Positions 29,401 through 36,155 are shown, counted from the first letter of the stretch. The stretch: DNA of 64,000 nt from Mesorhizobium sp. M1B.F.Ca.ET.045.04.1.1 (GCF_003952465.1 NZ_CP034448.1:2643001-2707000), one strand, 5' to 3'. Notes: generated by a model from the sequence alone, not told the origin. Program-made: numbers and translations.

Positions 29401-29673
29401 ACGGGCGCCCAAGGCAAGGTCAGCCGCTCGCATCTCTACGGCATCGCCAACCTCTACTACGACTTCCTCGACGGCAATGACGTCGATGTCTCGGGGGTTG
29501 GCTTCCCCGAGCACGATCAGCCGCTGTGGGGCGGCCTGGGTGTCGGCGGATCGCTTTCCTGGGCCGACGACCGCTACACGGTCTTCGGCGAGGCCTTCGC
29601 CAAATCGAGCTTGAAAAACTTCGGCGACAGCCGCGCGATAGGTGCGAAGCTCGCTTTCAGTGTGAAATGGTAG
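20404..29673 (+). CDS. Giant autotransporter with repeated beta-helix passenger modules
   Basis: A 3,089-codon type V secretion protein. The frame opens at ATG 20404 with AAAAGGGG upstream; ATG 20590 or 20632 would give a classic signal peptide (LLPLALLTGLAASPASGA, cleaved before DKYWD). The passenger consists of glycine- and asparagine-rich PATR repeats (LTKTGAGTLILAGNNSYTGA type), which stack as a beta-helix. A large module beginning LNDL-x-x-VxG-(D/N)-L and including (F/Y)WDG, INAPY/VNAPY and GDGT motifs occurs three times (from about 24390, 26040 and 27210). The last ~280 residues form the outer-membrane barrel, with a final aromatic residue (KLAFSVKW). It would be displayed on the cell surface or released. 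No protease triad was recognised, so adhesion or biofilm is the likeliest role. Confidence 0.9.
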   Translation: MVGLTCDRTIHDNVEAGNGTGDPRLNADSRHRERASSQARPECRLEGQRRGRLFSRFQRGGRMTKWKGEAASYAPKMVQVALRAASVARLLPLALLTGLAASPASGADKYWDINGNTTGLGGSGTWNLTNPFWNSSSTGTGGTVTVWDNAALDNAIFGSTAGTVTLGVPITVHNITFNSAYTITGSTLTLAGATPTITENAGGVNYSINSVLAGTNGVTFTGNTFGGGGIILGATNTITGGININGLSVAVSAANGLNGANNVVTVNNGGVLVVNSNSFGGDTAASRLVLNSGARFNISGTVAHDVTLTGGTPRIETSAAGTWNGVPVLTTNSQLRLAGGTLNVTGNLSDTGANVLSLQTEGGAVHFSGNLGFSGDFTLAGGQAWFDGGAHTYTGDTIITGGSLLLNSAGTLSPNTNIRFAGHPTANTAVVWGTNVVPSITLPVGTGDGQISWAGSGNGSGGFYALNNQSDVTVNLGGASAPLTWGVGGFVQTGQSLILGTNATGATARQVDFQNPIDFNGAVRTVRVDNGSITDHALLSGQLTGTGGLQIVGSGALELTNTSNSYSGATVVGDAVNQNQGALILNAAGTLPASSNLQLNGNSAFWSYSGTTYLTAASGPFTQAVGTGGGEVQWTASGGFGAIGGPRTVNLFSDARTLTWGSGGFVPTGQVLRFGGNFANSTVNFQNGLDLGASDRVISVSEGQGAGYSNTSELEVNLNGVIQGTGGLVLVGNGDAALNALNTYSGTTWIGGNTVGGTGDSMWVWANTLADAGTASSLGAGSTVVLNSHVGGLIYTGGATSTNRTLALNRTAGAVHHLFNYGSGALTWTGNITTTGSGQNDLRLGGTYATTTDANGVAVAPNVVSGVISDGSGVTRVRGWNSGSYVTGEVWRLTGANTFTGELSPDGGVFEATTIRNAGTASAVGAGNLIADFRGLDGTLRYIGSGDTSNRLFYAWGNSHLESSGTGPLVLTNTGFVVTQNGGFTHWLGGTNTGDNILSATLVDSPTPVEFTTSWFRLGKEGPGLWALATNNNAQANAYSHNTIINGGALRLDNAGAITGGLGVTSSHGATGSSQRSSMVLFQGAADNTAGVLGLTAASGGFFRGTTTVGQAWQNNNGTTVGVDPDGVGPLPPNGIEVLDDDNYVQGVRWTGSGGFAAWDGTQVVNLFADSRELNWGSGGFVPTAQNLVFGYQTADGTVDFRNGINLGSANRTVEVRDGLADADAVMSGVLRSINVLGGLTKTGAGTLILAGNNSYTGATTVQAGGLIVNGNQSAATGLTTVAAGALLGGSGTIGGSVLANGATINPGNIGSAPGTLAINGGLTLNGASTLNYNFGQANVVGGALNDLISVGGNLTLDGTLNVTTTGGGSFGPGIYRVVNYSGALTNNGLTIGTIPSPDYYLQTSVANQVNLVNLAGLNLSFWDGPTLPRNNGVINGGSGTWILNNNENWTTADGTINAPYQNGSFAVFTGGAGTVTVDNSQGQITTQGMNFATNGYVITGGDLTLVPDIISGTSTTIRVGDGTAAGTAYVATINSNLAGSTQLVKTDLGTLVLTGTNAYTGGTAINGGTLQVSADTNLGAAAGALTFDGGTLSNTASFTSGRGVTLLAGGGTFRTDADLTLTNVIGGAGALTKTGAATLTLTGTNTYAGGTFIDGGVLSVSADANVGNAAGQLTLNGGTLQNTAAFASTRNATLNAAGGTFETDANLIWSGTIDGAGGLAKTGAGILTLTGTNTYTGGTTISGGAVMLGTGGTTGSVVGNVVDNGILIFNRSDQVTFNGTITGSGQVVQAGAGTTVLTANNSYAGPTTLTGGGLYINGDQSGASGDVFANNNTTLGGKGIIGGNVVLNDTAALSPGDLGAAPGTLTIRGDLSILGNDSQLNYSFGQANIVGGPFNDLTQVQGDLVLDGTLNVTVSPGASFSPGLYRIIGYGDNLTNNGLDVGTIPSAGFFVQTSVANQVNLVNTAGLPVSFWDGAAGPKFNSAVNGGDGIWQNSAGNDNWTDSTGVVNAPYTNGAFAIFAGTPGTVTVDNSLGQVTASGMQFATDGYLIEGGAINLVGPQSIVRVGDGTAPGAGYVTTIESALAGNTQLAKTDLGTLVLTGTNTYTGGTAVNGGTLQVSADTNLGNVTGGLSFDGGTLRNTAAFSSARGVTLNAGGGTFETDADFTFSGTIGGAGALTKAGTDALVLTGTNSYAGATTVAAGTLIVNGNQSGATGLTTVGAGGTLGGTGTVGGAVTVASGGTLSPGDLGGGVGTLTIRGDLSLNSGSILNYSFGQADAAGGALNDLTTVGGNLVLDGTLNVRVSAGGTFGPGVYRVFSYDGTLTNNGLSIGAIPLPGAFVQTSIAHQVNLVSTAGLTVNYWDGGAGPKNNSMIDGGDGIWQSSTGNDNWTDGTGTVNAPYADNVFAIFAGGSGTVTVDNSLGQVAAPGMQFATDGYVIQGGAIGLVGPQSTIRVGDGTNAGAGMTATIASALSGGAQLVKSDLGTLVLSGLNSYTGGTAVNGGTLQVSQDANLGDAAGALSFDGGTLSTTDSFATSRAVNVMSSGTISAAAHTTLTLNGVLSGAGALTKSGSGTLALTGDSSGFTGTTAVGGGTINVSGSLCGDVNVLSGGRLEGTGTVCDTTNAAGGTIAAGNPGVPGTLTIAGNYTGSGGTLEIETVFGGDASATDRLVVTGNTAGTTRLKVANLGGGGAQTVEGIKIIDVGGASAGTFSLAGDYVFEGDQAVVGGAYAYRLYKNGVSTPDDGDWYLRSALINNSPQPLYSPAVPIYEAYPGVLQSLNELGTLQQRVGNRSWTGASQGADEIGSVPTQSAIWARIEAAQTRQSPDSATTVSAYDVTTWKLQSGFDGLLYEDATGTLLGGLTFHYGTASSDISSIYGVGSIRATGYGFGGTLTWYGDNGFYTDAQAEVTWYDSDLKSATLGSDLAKGNNGFGYALSIEAGQKLALQGKWTLTPQAQLSYSSVRFNSFTDPFDAAVSLSGSDVLVGRAGLSLDYEDAWTGAQGKVSRSHLYGIANLYYDFLDGNDVDVSGVGFPEHDQPLWGGLGVGGSLSWADDRYTVFGEAFAKSSLKNFGDSRAIGAKLAFSVKW

Positions 29674-29778
29674 ATGCCAGCCCGCTGCAAGGCAGAGTTT
29701 GTGGACGATCAGAACCCGGGGCGCTGCCGGCTATCCGACGACTGCTTTGGCGCAAAGCGACCCGAGCCAACGCTGAAC

Positions 29779-29828
29779 GCGGAAGGTCAGCTTTCTAGCT
29801 CTAATCATCCCAAAGGCGGACCTTCCGC
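29779..29828. repeat. 10-bp inverted repeat after the autotransporter gene
   Basis: GCGGAAGGTC (29779-29788) pairs exactly with GACCTTCCGC (29819-29828) across a 30-base loop, about 105 bases after the autotransporter stop. No T-run follows. It could be a terminator, a processed RNA structure or a remnant of a palindromic element. The rest of 29674-29960 shows no gene. Confidence 0.45.
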
Positions 29829-29960
29829 TTCCGGCATAGCCGGAGATGGCGCGACATGGGATACTGTCTGCACCGCTGTGACGACTTGATGTCGTCTTAA
29901 GGCGCCGGGGGAACGGTGGCAGTGCCCAATGATTTCAGCTAAGTTATTGAATTTACTATA

Positions 29961-30037
29961 TGGTAGCGGAGGAGGGACTTGAACCCCCGACCCCAGGATT
30001 ATGATTCCCGTGCTCTAACCAACTGAGCTACTCCGCC
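29961..30037 (-). tRNA. Elongator tRNA-Met (anticodon CAT)
   Basis: The minus strand folds into a complete 77-nt cloverleaf: acceptor GGCGGAG, D-arm GCTCAGTTGGTTAGAGC, anticodon stem CGGGA/TCCTG with loop ATCATAA (anticodon CAT), T-loop GTTCAAG, discriminator A and encoded CCA at 29963-29961. The 5' G and the absence of initiator-type acceptor features point to elongator methionine rather than initiator. Anticodon CAT could also be tRNA-Ile2, but the body matches alphaproteobacterial elongator tRNA-Met. Its 3' end faces the autotransporter. Confidence 0.92.
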
Positions 30038-30266
30038 AGGATTGACGAAGAGGCTCGAAGAAGCACACGCAACGTGGGCAATTCGAGGCGTTCGCCAAGG
30101 TCGCGCGGATATAAGGTTGGCAGGGCAAACCTGTCAAGCGGACACACCAGCATAATCTCATGCCCGAAAAAGCTTTGCCGGACAGACACTCAAGCGCATG
30201 CGGCGGGGTTGAGTTCGACGGGGCACGTCGCTATGTCTCGGCCATGAAATTCTAGAGTTTGAACGA

Positions 30267-31232
30267 ATGAAGCCGCGCATTGCAGTCCTCGGTTGCGGAT
30301 ACTGGGGCAGCAACCACATCCGCACCCTCAAGGCGCTTGGCGCGCTCCATGCCGTTTCCGACGTCAATCGCGCCCGCGCCGAAGGCTTCGCCAGCGAGCA
30401 GGACTGCGAGGCGATCGAGCCGGACAAGCTGTTCGAGCGCGCCGATGTCGACGCCATCGTCATGGCGCTGCCGCCGCAATTCCACGCCGACATGGCGGTG
30501 CGCGCCGTCGAGGGCGACAAGGACGTGCTGGTGGAAAAGCCGATCGCGCTGACGGTTGCCGACGCCGAACGCGCGGTGAAGGCGGCAAGGAAAAATGGCC
30601 GCGTCTTCATGGTCGGCCATGTGCTGCGCTTCCATCCCGCCTTCGAGACGCTGAAGGCGTTGATCGACAATGGCGAGCTCGGCGAGGTGCGCTACATCCA
30701 TTCGCACCGGCTCGGCCTCGGCAAGTTCCATACCGAGAACGACGCGCTCTGGGACCTGGCGCCGCACGATCTGTCGATGATCCTCGCCATTACCGGCACC
30801 GAGCCGATCGAGGTCAGGGGAGAGGGCGCAGCCCTGCTCGACAATCTCAGCGATTTCGCGCATCTGCACATGCGTTTTCCGAACGGCGTGCGCAGCCATC
30901 TCTTCGCCTCGCGTCTCAATCCTTATCGCGAGCGGCGGCTGACCGTGGTCGGCACCAAGGCGATGGCGGTGTTCGACGACGTCGAGCCCTGGGAGCGCAA
31001 GCTTGCCGTCTACCGGCACGCCGTCTGGCAGGACAGCGGCCAGTGGGCTTTTACCGCCAACGAGCCGTCCTATGTCGCGGTCGGCGAAGGCATGCCGCTG
31101 ACGCGCGAACTTGCGCATTTCATGCAGTGCATCGAAACGCGCGCCGAACCCCGCACCGACGGCGAGGAAGCGATCCGGGTGCTGCGCATCCTCACCGCGG
31201 GCACGGTGACGCATAGCGGCTCGTCCGCCTGA
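30267..31232 (+). CDS. Gfo/Idh/MocA-family oxidoreductase
   Basis: A 321-residue NAD(P)-dependent sugar oxidoreductase. The Rossmann motif is AVLGCGYWGSNHIR near residues 5-18. EKPIAL (about 90) carries the conserved cofactor/active-site lysine. HRLGLGKFHTENDALWDLAP with HDLSMIL provides the catalytic histidine region. The size and the last motif resemble sugar-nucleotide 3-dehydrogenases of surface polysaccharide synthesis (WbpB/GnnA type). The gene stands alone between the tRNA and mnmA, so its pathway cannot be told from context. Confidence 0.85.
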   Translation: MKPRIAVLGCGYWGSNHIRTLKALGALHAVSDVNRARAEGFASEQDCEAIEPDKLFERADVDAIVMALPPQFHADMAVRAVEGDKDVLVEKPIALTVADAERAVKAARKNGRVFMVGHVLRFHPAFETLKALIDNGELGEVRYIHSHRLGLGKFHTENDALWDLAPHDLSMILAITGTEPIEVRGEGAALLDNLSDFAHLHMRFPNGVRSHLFASRLNPYRERRLTVVGTKAMAVFDDVEPWERKLAVYRHAVWQDSGQWAFTANEPSYVAVGEGMPLTRELAHFMQCIETRAEPRTDGEEAIRVLRILTAGTVTHSGSSA

Positions 31233-31282
31233 GGCGTTCGCAAAGACAATCCTGAAACTGAAGCGGCTGGTCGAAGAGACGC

Positions 31283-32473
31283 TTACTCGGCGGGGATGTG
31301 CGCGGGCCGCGCCGCAAGCCTCGACAGCATGGCCTCGGCCTCGGCGCCGCGCTCTGAGCGCTCGATGAAGCCGCCGCCGAAGACGCGCGCCTCGTTGCCG
31401 TCGTCGGAATAGAGCACGCAGGCCTGTCCGGGGGCGATGCCGGATTCGCCGTCGACCAGCTCGACCGAGGTCACGCCGTCGCGGTGGTGCAGCACGGCCG
31501 GACGCGGCGGCCGGGTCGAACGGACTTTTGCGAAAAGCTCGATCCCGCCCTCGGGGATGTCGGAGAGCGGGCCGTCGCCGAGCCAGTTCATGGCTCGCAG
31601 GTAGATCTTGTGCGTCTCCAGCGCCTCGCGCGGGCCGACAACGACGCGTGCGCGATCGGCGTCGAGATGAACGACATAGAGCGGCTCGCCGGAAGCGATG
31701 CCGATGCCGCGGCGCTGGCCGATCGTGTAGCGCAGGATGCCTTCATGACGGCCGAGCACGCGTCCGTCGATATGGACGATGTCGCCTGGATTGGCGGCCG
31801 CCGGCTTCAGCTTGGCGATGATGTCGGAATACTTGCCTTGCGGCACGAAGCAGATGTCCTGGCTGTCCTGCTTGGCGGCGACCGTCAGCCCCATTTCCTC
31901 GGCGATCGCCCGCACCTGCGGCTTGGAGAGACCGCCCAGCGGGAAGCGCAGATAGTCGATCTGCGCCTGGGTGGTGGCGAACAGGAAATAGCTCTGGTCG
32001 CGGTCGGCATCGACCGGACGGTAGAGCGCGCGATGCGCGCCGTTGGCGCGCGAGCGGATGTAGTGGCCGGTGGCCAAAGCATCGGCGCCGAGATCCTGCG
32101 CGGTGGCCAAAAGGTCGGCGAACTTGACCGTCTGGTTGCAGGACACGCACGGAATTGGCGTTTCGCCGGCGACATAGCTTTCGGCGAAAGGATCGATGAC
32201 CGCCTTGCGGAAGCGCTCTTCGTAGTCGAGCACGTAATGCGGAATGCCAAGCGTCTCGGAGACGCGGCGGGCATCGTCGATGTCCTGGCCGGCACAGCAG
32301 GAGCCCGCCCGGTGCGTTGCCGCGCCGTGGTCGTAAAGCTGCAGGGTGACACCGACGACGTCGTAGCCTTCGCGCTTCAGGATGCCGGCAACGACCGACG
32401 AATCGACGCCGCCCGACATGGCGACGACGACGCGGGTCTGTTCTGGGCGTCCGGGAAGGTCGAGGCTGTTCAT
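31283..32473 (-). CDS. mnmA: tRNA 2-thiouridine(34) synthase
   Basis: A 396-residue MnmA. The PP-loop [13 protein letters not shown] near residue 20 binds ATP. Catalytic cysteines lie in [12 protein letters not shown] and in GKYSDII-preceded QDICFVPQ. Other family segments are [19 protein letters not shown] and [10 protein letters not shown]. It adds sulfur to U34 of Lys, Glu and Gln tRNAs with a persulfide from the IscS relay. The start is taken at ATG 32473 ([15 protein letters not shown]); the frame extends upstream without a better site. It is divergent to sciP. Confidence 0.95.
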   Translation of the reverse strand: MNSLDLPGRPEQTRVVVAMSGGVDSSVVAGILKREGYDVVGVTLQLYDHGAATHRAGSCCAGQDIDDARRVSETLGIPHYVLDYEERFRKAVIDPFAESYVAGETPIPCVSCNQTVKFADLLATAQDLGADALATGHYIRSRANGAHRALYRPVDADRDQSYFLFATTQAQIDYLRFPLGGLSKPQVRAIAEEMGLTVAAKQDSQDICFVPQGKYSDIIAKLKPAAANPGDIVHIDGRVLGRHEGILRYTIGQRRGIGIASGEPLYVVHLDADRARVVVGPREALETHKIYLRAMNWLGDGPLSDIPEGGIELFAKVRSTRPPRPAVLHHRDGVTSVELVDGESGIAPGQACVLYSDDGNEARVFGGGFIERSERGAEAEAMLSRLAARPAHIPAE

Positions 32474-32743
32474 GGTTCTTTCAATCTGCGTGGCGCTGGC
32501 TGCCAATGGCCGGAATATAGGTCAAGCGCTGCGGCTGCGCCAGCTTGGCTCCTCAAGCGATTTTTCCGGCGATTTTTCCCGGCGAAATCGGGGCCTGGAC
32601 CGCCATTGTCTCAAATGCCGAACAAAAACCTAACGTGACGTTCACGATCCTTACCTAGTCATTACGGTTGGCTTAGGCAATTTTTAAAGCTGTGGCGGTA
32701 CTGTGGCGGGGATTGGGTCTTTGAGTTTTTAGTAGAGAGTACG

Positions 32744-33019
32744 ATGACCGATCTGGTTAGACCTAGAGTCAAATATGTTATCGGGCCTGACGGCAGCCCC
32801 CTCACCATAGCCGATCTGCCGCCGACGAATACACGGCGCTGGGTTATCCGGCGCAAGGCGGAAGTGGTCGCTGCAGTACGCGGCGGCCTGCTCAGCCTCG
32901 AGGAAGCCTGCCAGCGCTACAAGCTCACCACCGAGGAATTCCTCTCCTGGCAGGCATCGATCGACGAATATGGCCTCGCCGGGCTGCGCACGACGCGAAT
33001 CCAGCAATACCGGCACTAG
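32744..33019 (+). CDS. sciP: SciP-like CtrA inhibitor (DUF1153)
   Basis: A 91-residue small basic protein, the usual length of the family. It has KYVIGPDGSPLTIADLPP followed by a helix-turn-helix (RRWVIRRKAEVVAAVRGGLL, SLEEACQRYKLTTEEFLSW). In Caulobacter SciP binds DNA and CtrA and blocks CtrA-activated transcription in G1 cells. The nearby ctrA, fliJ-like and chpT genes support the same role here. It is followed by an intrinsic terminator at 33041-33064. Confidence 0.93.
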   Translation: MTDLVRPRVKYVIGPDGSPLTIADLPPTNTRRWVIRRKAEVVAAVRGGLLSLEEACQRYKLTTEEFLSWQASIDEYGLAGLRTTRIQQYRH

Positions 33020-33040
33020 GTACACACAACCGGAAGCAGA

Positions 33041-33064
33041 AAGGGCGCGGAATTCCGCGCCCTT
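33041..33064 (+). terminator. Intrinsic terminator of sciP
   Basis: AAGGGCGCGG-AATT-CCGCGCCCTT is a perfect 10-bp stem, followed by CACTTTTTC. It lies 22 bases after the sciP stop and between convergent genes, so it may act for both. Confidence 0.8.
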
Positions 33065-33088
33065 CACTTTTTCAGAGACGCGCTTCGC

Positions 33089-34015
33089 TTACACCGTCAG
33101 TACGACCTTGCCGATCGGCCGGGTCGCAAGGAAGGCTTGGGCGGCGCCCGCCTGATCGAGCGGGAAGGTTTTCGCCACGTGGGGCGACAACTTGTTCGCG
33201 TCGACCAGCCTTGCGAGTTCGACGAGACCCTCGCGGTCAGGCACCACCGACATGCGCTCGACGCGGATGTTCCGCTCCCTTGCCTTCGCCTTTGTCGTGT
33301 CGTGGACGTTGAGCAACGAGACAAGAACGCCACCGTTGCGGAGCACTTTCAACGACTCCTCGGCGTGGTCGCCGCCGACCGTCTCCAGCACAAGGTCGAA
33401 CTCGCCGGCCTTCTGCGCGAAATCACTCTTGGTGTAGTCGATGACCTCATCGGCGCCGAGCGAGCGAACGAAGTCGAGCTTGTCCGGGCTGGCGGTCGAG
33501 ACGACATAGGCGCCGCTTGCCTTGGCGATTTGCACGGCCAGATGGCCGACACCGCCGGCCCCGGCGTGGATCAGCACGCGCTGGCCGGGCTGAATGCGGC
33601 CGTGCCGGACAAGGCCTTGCCAAGCGGTGAGGCCGGCGAGCGGCAGCGCCGCGGCATGGGCATGATCGATGCCGGCGGGCTTGATGGCGATCTCGTCCGC
33701 CGGCGCGGCCGCGAGCTCGGCATAGGCGCCGGCTCGCTTGGGAAAGCGCGGCATGCCGAACACATCGTCGCCGACCTTCAAGGCGGTCACACCGGCGCCC
33801 AGCGCCTCGACGGTTCCGGAAATATCCCAGCCGAGAATGAAAGGCGGTTCGCCAAGCAGCGGGTAAAAGCCGCCGCGCACGGCGCCGTCGACAGGATTGA
33901 TGCCCGCCGCCTTGACGCGGACCAGCACCTCGCCAGGCTTGGGCGAGGGGTCTGGCTGCTCGGCGACGAAAAGGACGTCGGGTCCACCGACGGAGTTTTG
34001 GATAACGGCACGCAT
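33089..34015 (-). CDS. NADP-dependent quinone oxidoreductase-type (MDR) reductase
   Basis: A 308-residue medium-chain reductase without the zinc ligands of true alcohol dehydrogenases. The substrate domain includes NPVDGAVRGG and GWDISGTVEALG. The nucleotide domain has HAGAGGVGHLAVQIAK around residues 150-165 and GADEVIDYT. The C-terminus is VGKVVLTV-like (RPIGKVVLTV). Such enzymes reduce quinones or enones with NADPH. It is divergent to an HxlR regulator across a 90-bp space, a common pairing in which the regulator senses electrophiles and controls the reductase. Confidence 0.88.
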   Translation of the reverse strand: MRAVIQNSVGGPDVLFVAEQPDPSPKPGEVLVRVKAAGINPVDGAVRGGFYPLLGEPPFILGWDISGTVEALGAGVTALKVGDDVFGMPRFPKRAGAYAELAAAPADEIAIKPAGIDHAHAAALPLAGLTAWQGLVRHGRIQPGQRVLIHAGAGGVGHLAVQIAKASGAYVVSTASPDKLDFVRSLGADEVIDYTKSDFAQKAGEFDLVLETVGGDHAEESLKVLRNGGVLVSLLNVHDTTKAKARERNIRVERMSVVPDREGLVELARLVDANKLSPHVAKTFPLDQAGAAQAFLATRPIGKVVLTV

Positions 34016-34043
34016 GGAAGCCTCCTTCTCAATTGGTATGCCG

Positions 34044-34058
34044 CTATCATTTGGATAG
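34044..34058. promoter_or_regulatory. Candidate HxlR operator
   Basis: CTATC-ATTTG-GATAG is an inverted repeat in the AT-rich space between the divergent reductase and HxlR genes. Its position over the likely promoters suggests an operator for the HxlR protein. It is short, so the call rests largely on location. Confidence 0.4.
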
Positions 34059-34104
34059 TAATATTCTGTTGTCTAGTATGTACCTTTCTATATATAGGCA
34101 CCTC

Positions 34105-34509
34105 ATGGATAGTGATGACGCCACCCCCTTCGGCTACGATGCGTTCCGGCGCACCTGCCCGTCGCATACCGTGCTCGAGATGCTGGCCAGCAAATGGGTT
34201 TATCTGACCGTTTGCGCGCTGCAGCGCGGCCGGCTGCGCAATGGCGAACTGGCGCGCAAGCTGGAAGGCATCACGCCGAAGATGCTGGCCCAGACGCTGC
34301 GCGTGCTGGAGCGCGACGGCCTTGTCCGGCGCGAGGTCTTTCCGGTCATCCCGCCGCGGGTTGAATATCAGCTGACGGAGCTTGGCCAGAACCTGGCGGG
34401 GCTGCTCAGCCAGATACGCTCCTGGGCGGAAGAGCATGCGCCCGACATCAAGGATGCCCGCGCGCGGGCATCGGCGAACCATCAAGACGATATGGCAGTG
34501 CTGCCTTGA
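34105..34509 (+). CDS. HxlR-family transcriptional regulator
   Basis: A 134-residue regulator from ATG 34105. The longer frame from 34033 would read through the AT-rich operator region and begin with non-family sequence. The winged helix includes CPSHTVLEMLASKWVYLTVC, the recognition helix LEGITPKMLAQTLRVLERDG and the wing VFPVIPPRVEYQLTELG. This is the standard order of HxlR/YodB proteins. The cysteine near residue 14 could be redox- or electrophile-sensitive, as in YodB. It probably represses itself and the divergent reductase. Confidence 0.88.
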   Translation: MDSDDATPFGYDAFRRTCPSHTVLEMLASKWVYLTVCALQRGRLRNGELARKLEGITPKMLAQTLRVLERDGLVRREVFPVIPPRVEYQLTELGQNLAGLLSQIRSWAEEHAPDIKDARARASANHQDDMAVLP

Positions 34510-34595
34510 AGCGGGAGCGTGAGCACGAGTTGTTCCCGGCGCGGTTCAAGGGCGCCGCCGGCCGGCCCCGGCGATAGCGGCTAAGCGCAGTCGGC

Positions 34596-34973
34596 TCAGC
34601 CGATCATGGCGCTGCGGCCGCCCATATCCGCATCGCGGATCTTGCTGTCGCGCGATTCCAGCATCTCCGCCTTGGAAAGCTCCGCTTCAGCTTCGCCGAG
34701 TAGTGATTCGGCCATGGTTCGCTGCTGGGCGAGGTCGCTCTGCGAGTTCCTGAGGTTGTCGCGGCGCAGGCGTGCCGCCTTGGCGAAGGTCGGATAGGCA
34801 AAATGATTGATGTCGGTGATGCCGGCTTTTTTCTCTTCGGCGACGATCTGCGCCTCCAATTCGACGGCCATGCGTTCGAACTCGGCGATCATCATGTCCA
34901 GCTGCAAGAGCTGGCGCCGTTTCTCATTCACCTGAAACTGCTTCAGCCGAACGAGGTTTTCACGTGACTTCAT
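34596..34973 (-). CDS. FliJ-like flagellar export chaperone
   Basis: A 125-residue, almost wholly alpha-helical protein. It starts MKSRENLVRLKQFQVNEKRR and continues with heptad patterns rich in Glu, Arg and Leu up to about residue 115. It fits FliJ, the coiled-coil factor that docks onto the flagellar export ATPase FliI. In related rhizobia this gene lies next to ctrA, as here (divergent, 449 bp apart). Sequence conservation in FliJ is weak, so the name rests on coiled-coil pattern, size and location. Confidence 0.72.
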   Translation of the reverse strand: MKSRENLVRLKQFQVNEKRRQLLQLDMMIAEFERMAVELEAQIVAEEKKAGITDINHFAYPTFAKAARLRRDNLRNSQSDLAQQRTMAESLLGEAEAELSKAEMLESRDSKIRDADMGGRSAMIG

Positions 34974-35422
34974 GACTCGGTACTCCCGGAACCGCACACC
35001 TTGCATATCGTCCCATCGGCCTGGACAGGCCCATGCGTCGCCCGTTTCCCCCGGCTTTCCCCCTGCTATGGGAAACAAAGCCCTAAAGATTTTTGCCGGC
35101 GGTAACCATTCGTTTACGGGCATTGTTAATCATACGGGCGAGGACTTAAGGCCGGGTAAAAATTCCGGCTGCGGCGAGGGAAGCGCGGCCTGCGAGTCAC
35201 TGGAGTCACTTAGGCTGGCTTGTTAATGTGGTACATGAGCGATTTGGGTCTGTGATTCATTATTAGATTCAAGTGGGTGTAGAAAGGGGTTAAAAAATCT
35301 GATATCGTGGTCAGCACGAAATTAGGATTTGTTAACCAGTCGGTGGCACCTTCTGTTCAGGCAATCACTGCTCCGGTCCGGACGGGTCGTGACACGGTTC
35401 GGCAGCAGAAAAGGGGAATGAA
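34974..35422. promoter_or_regulatory. ctrA upstream region with clustered GANTC sites and CtrA half-sites
   Basis: This 449-bp space separates fliJ-like and ctrA and has no gene. GANTC, the CcrM methyltransferase site, occurs four times in 77 bp: 35194, 35203, 35254 and 35266. TTAA half-sites lie at 35223, 35290 and 35332 (TTAACC), as in CtrA-controlled promoters. The second TTAACC is about 90 bp before the ctrA start. Methylation-dependent and self-regulated transcription of ctrA is known in Caulobacter and rhizobia and is inferred here. Confidence 0.65.
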
Positions 35423-36118
35423 ATGCGTGTTCTGCTGATTGAAGACGACAGTGCAACCGCACAAAGCATCGAGCTGATGCTGAAATCGGAAAGCTTCAAT
35501 GTCTATACGACCGATCTCGGCGAAGAAGGGGTCGATCTTGGCAAGCTCTACGACTACGACATCATCCTTCTCGATCTCAACCTTCCCGACATGTCGGGCT
35601 ACGAGGTGCTGCGCACGCTTCGCCTCTCCAAGGTCAAGACGCCGATCCTGATCCTCTCCGGCATGGCCGGCATCGAGGACAAGGTGCGCGGCCTCGGCTT
35701 CGGCGCCGACGATTACATGACCAAGCCTTTCCATAAGGACGAGCTGGTGGCGCGCATCCACGCCATCGTGCGCCGCTCCAAGGGCCATGCCCAGTCGGTC
35801 ATCACCACCGGCGACCTGGTGGTCAATCTCGACGCCAAGACGGTCGAGGTCGGCGGCCAGCGCGTGCACCTGACCGGCAAGGAATATCAGATGCTGGAGC
35901 TGCTCTCGCTGCGCAAGGGCACCACGCTGACCAAGGAAATGTTCCTCAACCACCTCTATGGCGGCATGGATGAACCGGAACTGAAGATCATCGACGTCTT
36001 CATCTGCAAATTGCGCAAGAAGCTCGACGCGGCGTCCGGCGGCCAGAACTACATCGAGACGGTCTGGGGCCGCGGCTATGTGCTGCGCGAGCCGGAAGAC
36101 ATCCGCGTCAGCGCCTGA
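35423..36118 (+). CDS. ctrA: Cell-cycle response regulator CtrA
   Basis: A 231-residue OmpR/PhoB-type regulator. The receiver domain (1-120) has the acidic pocket IEDD, phosphoacceptor D51 in ILLDLNLPD and lysine in MTKPF. The DNA-binding winged helix (about 125-225) contains [19 protein letters not shown] and [12 protein letters not shown], which are near-invariant in alphaproteobacterial CtrA. CtrA binds TTAA-N7-TTAA and controls division, DNA methylation and motility. It is phosphorylated via ChpT (encoded at 38219-38848) and antagonised by SciP (32744-33019). Confidence 0.97.
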   Translation: MRVLLIEDDSATAQSIELMLKSESFNVYTTDLGEEGVDLGKLYDYDIILLDLNLPDMSGYEVLRTLRLSKVKTPILILSGMAGIEDKVRGLGFGADDYMTKPFHKDELVARIHAIVRRSKGHAQSVITTGDLVVNLDAKTVEVGGQRVHLTGKEYQMLELLSLRKGTTLTKEMFLNHLYGGMDEPELKIIDVFICKLRKKLDAASGGQNYIETVWGRGYVLREPEDIRVSA

Positions 36119-36142
36119 TCTTCGGCCAAGCGATTCGTACAA

Positions 36143-36155
36143 ATAACCCGGCTCC
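36143..36155 (+). terminator. Left half of the ctrA terminator, split by an insertion sequence
   Basis: AACCCGGC and the first loop bases (TCC) end at the IS left end. The matching GCCGGGTT plus T-run resumes at 37586 after the element. Joining the flanks and removing one copy of the TCC duplication gives an 8-bp stem, a TCCC loop and TTTTTT, i.e. a classic intrinsic terminator now interrupted in its loop. Confidence 0.8.
36153..36155. repeat. Target-site duplication TCC of the IS element
   Basis: TCC immediately precedes the left inverted repeat and recurs at 37582-37584 directly after the right one. A 3-bp duplication is typical of IS3-family insertions. Confidence 0.75.

Noticed and set aside
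20404..29673. Repeats in the autotransporter as a CRISPR array
   Set aside because: The repeats are in frame, long, degenerate and coding; there are no short identical repeats with unique spacers. No CRISPR array or cas gene was seen in the window.
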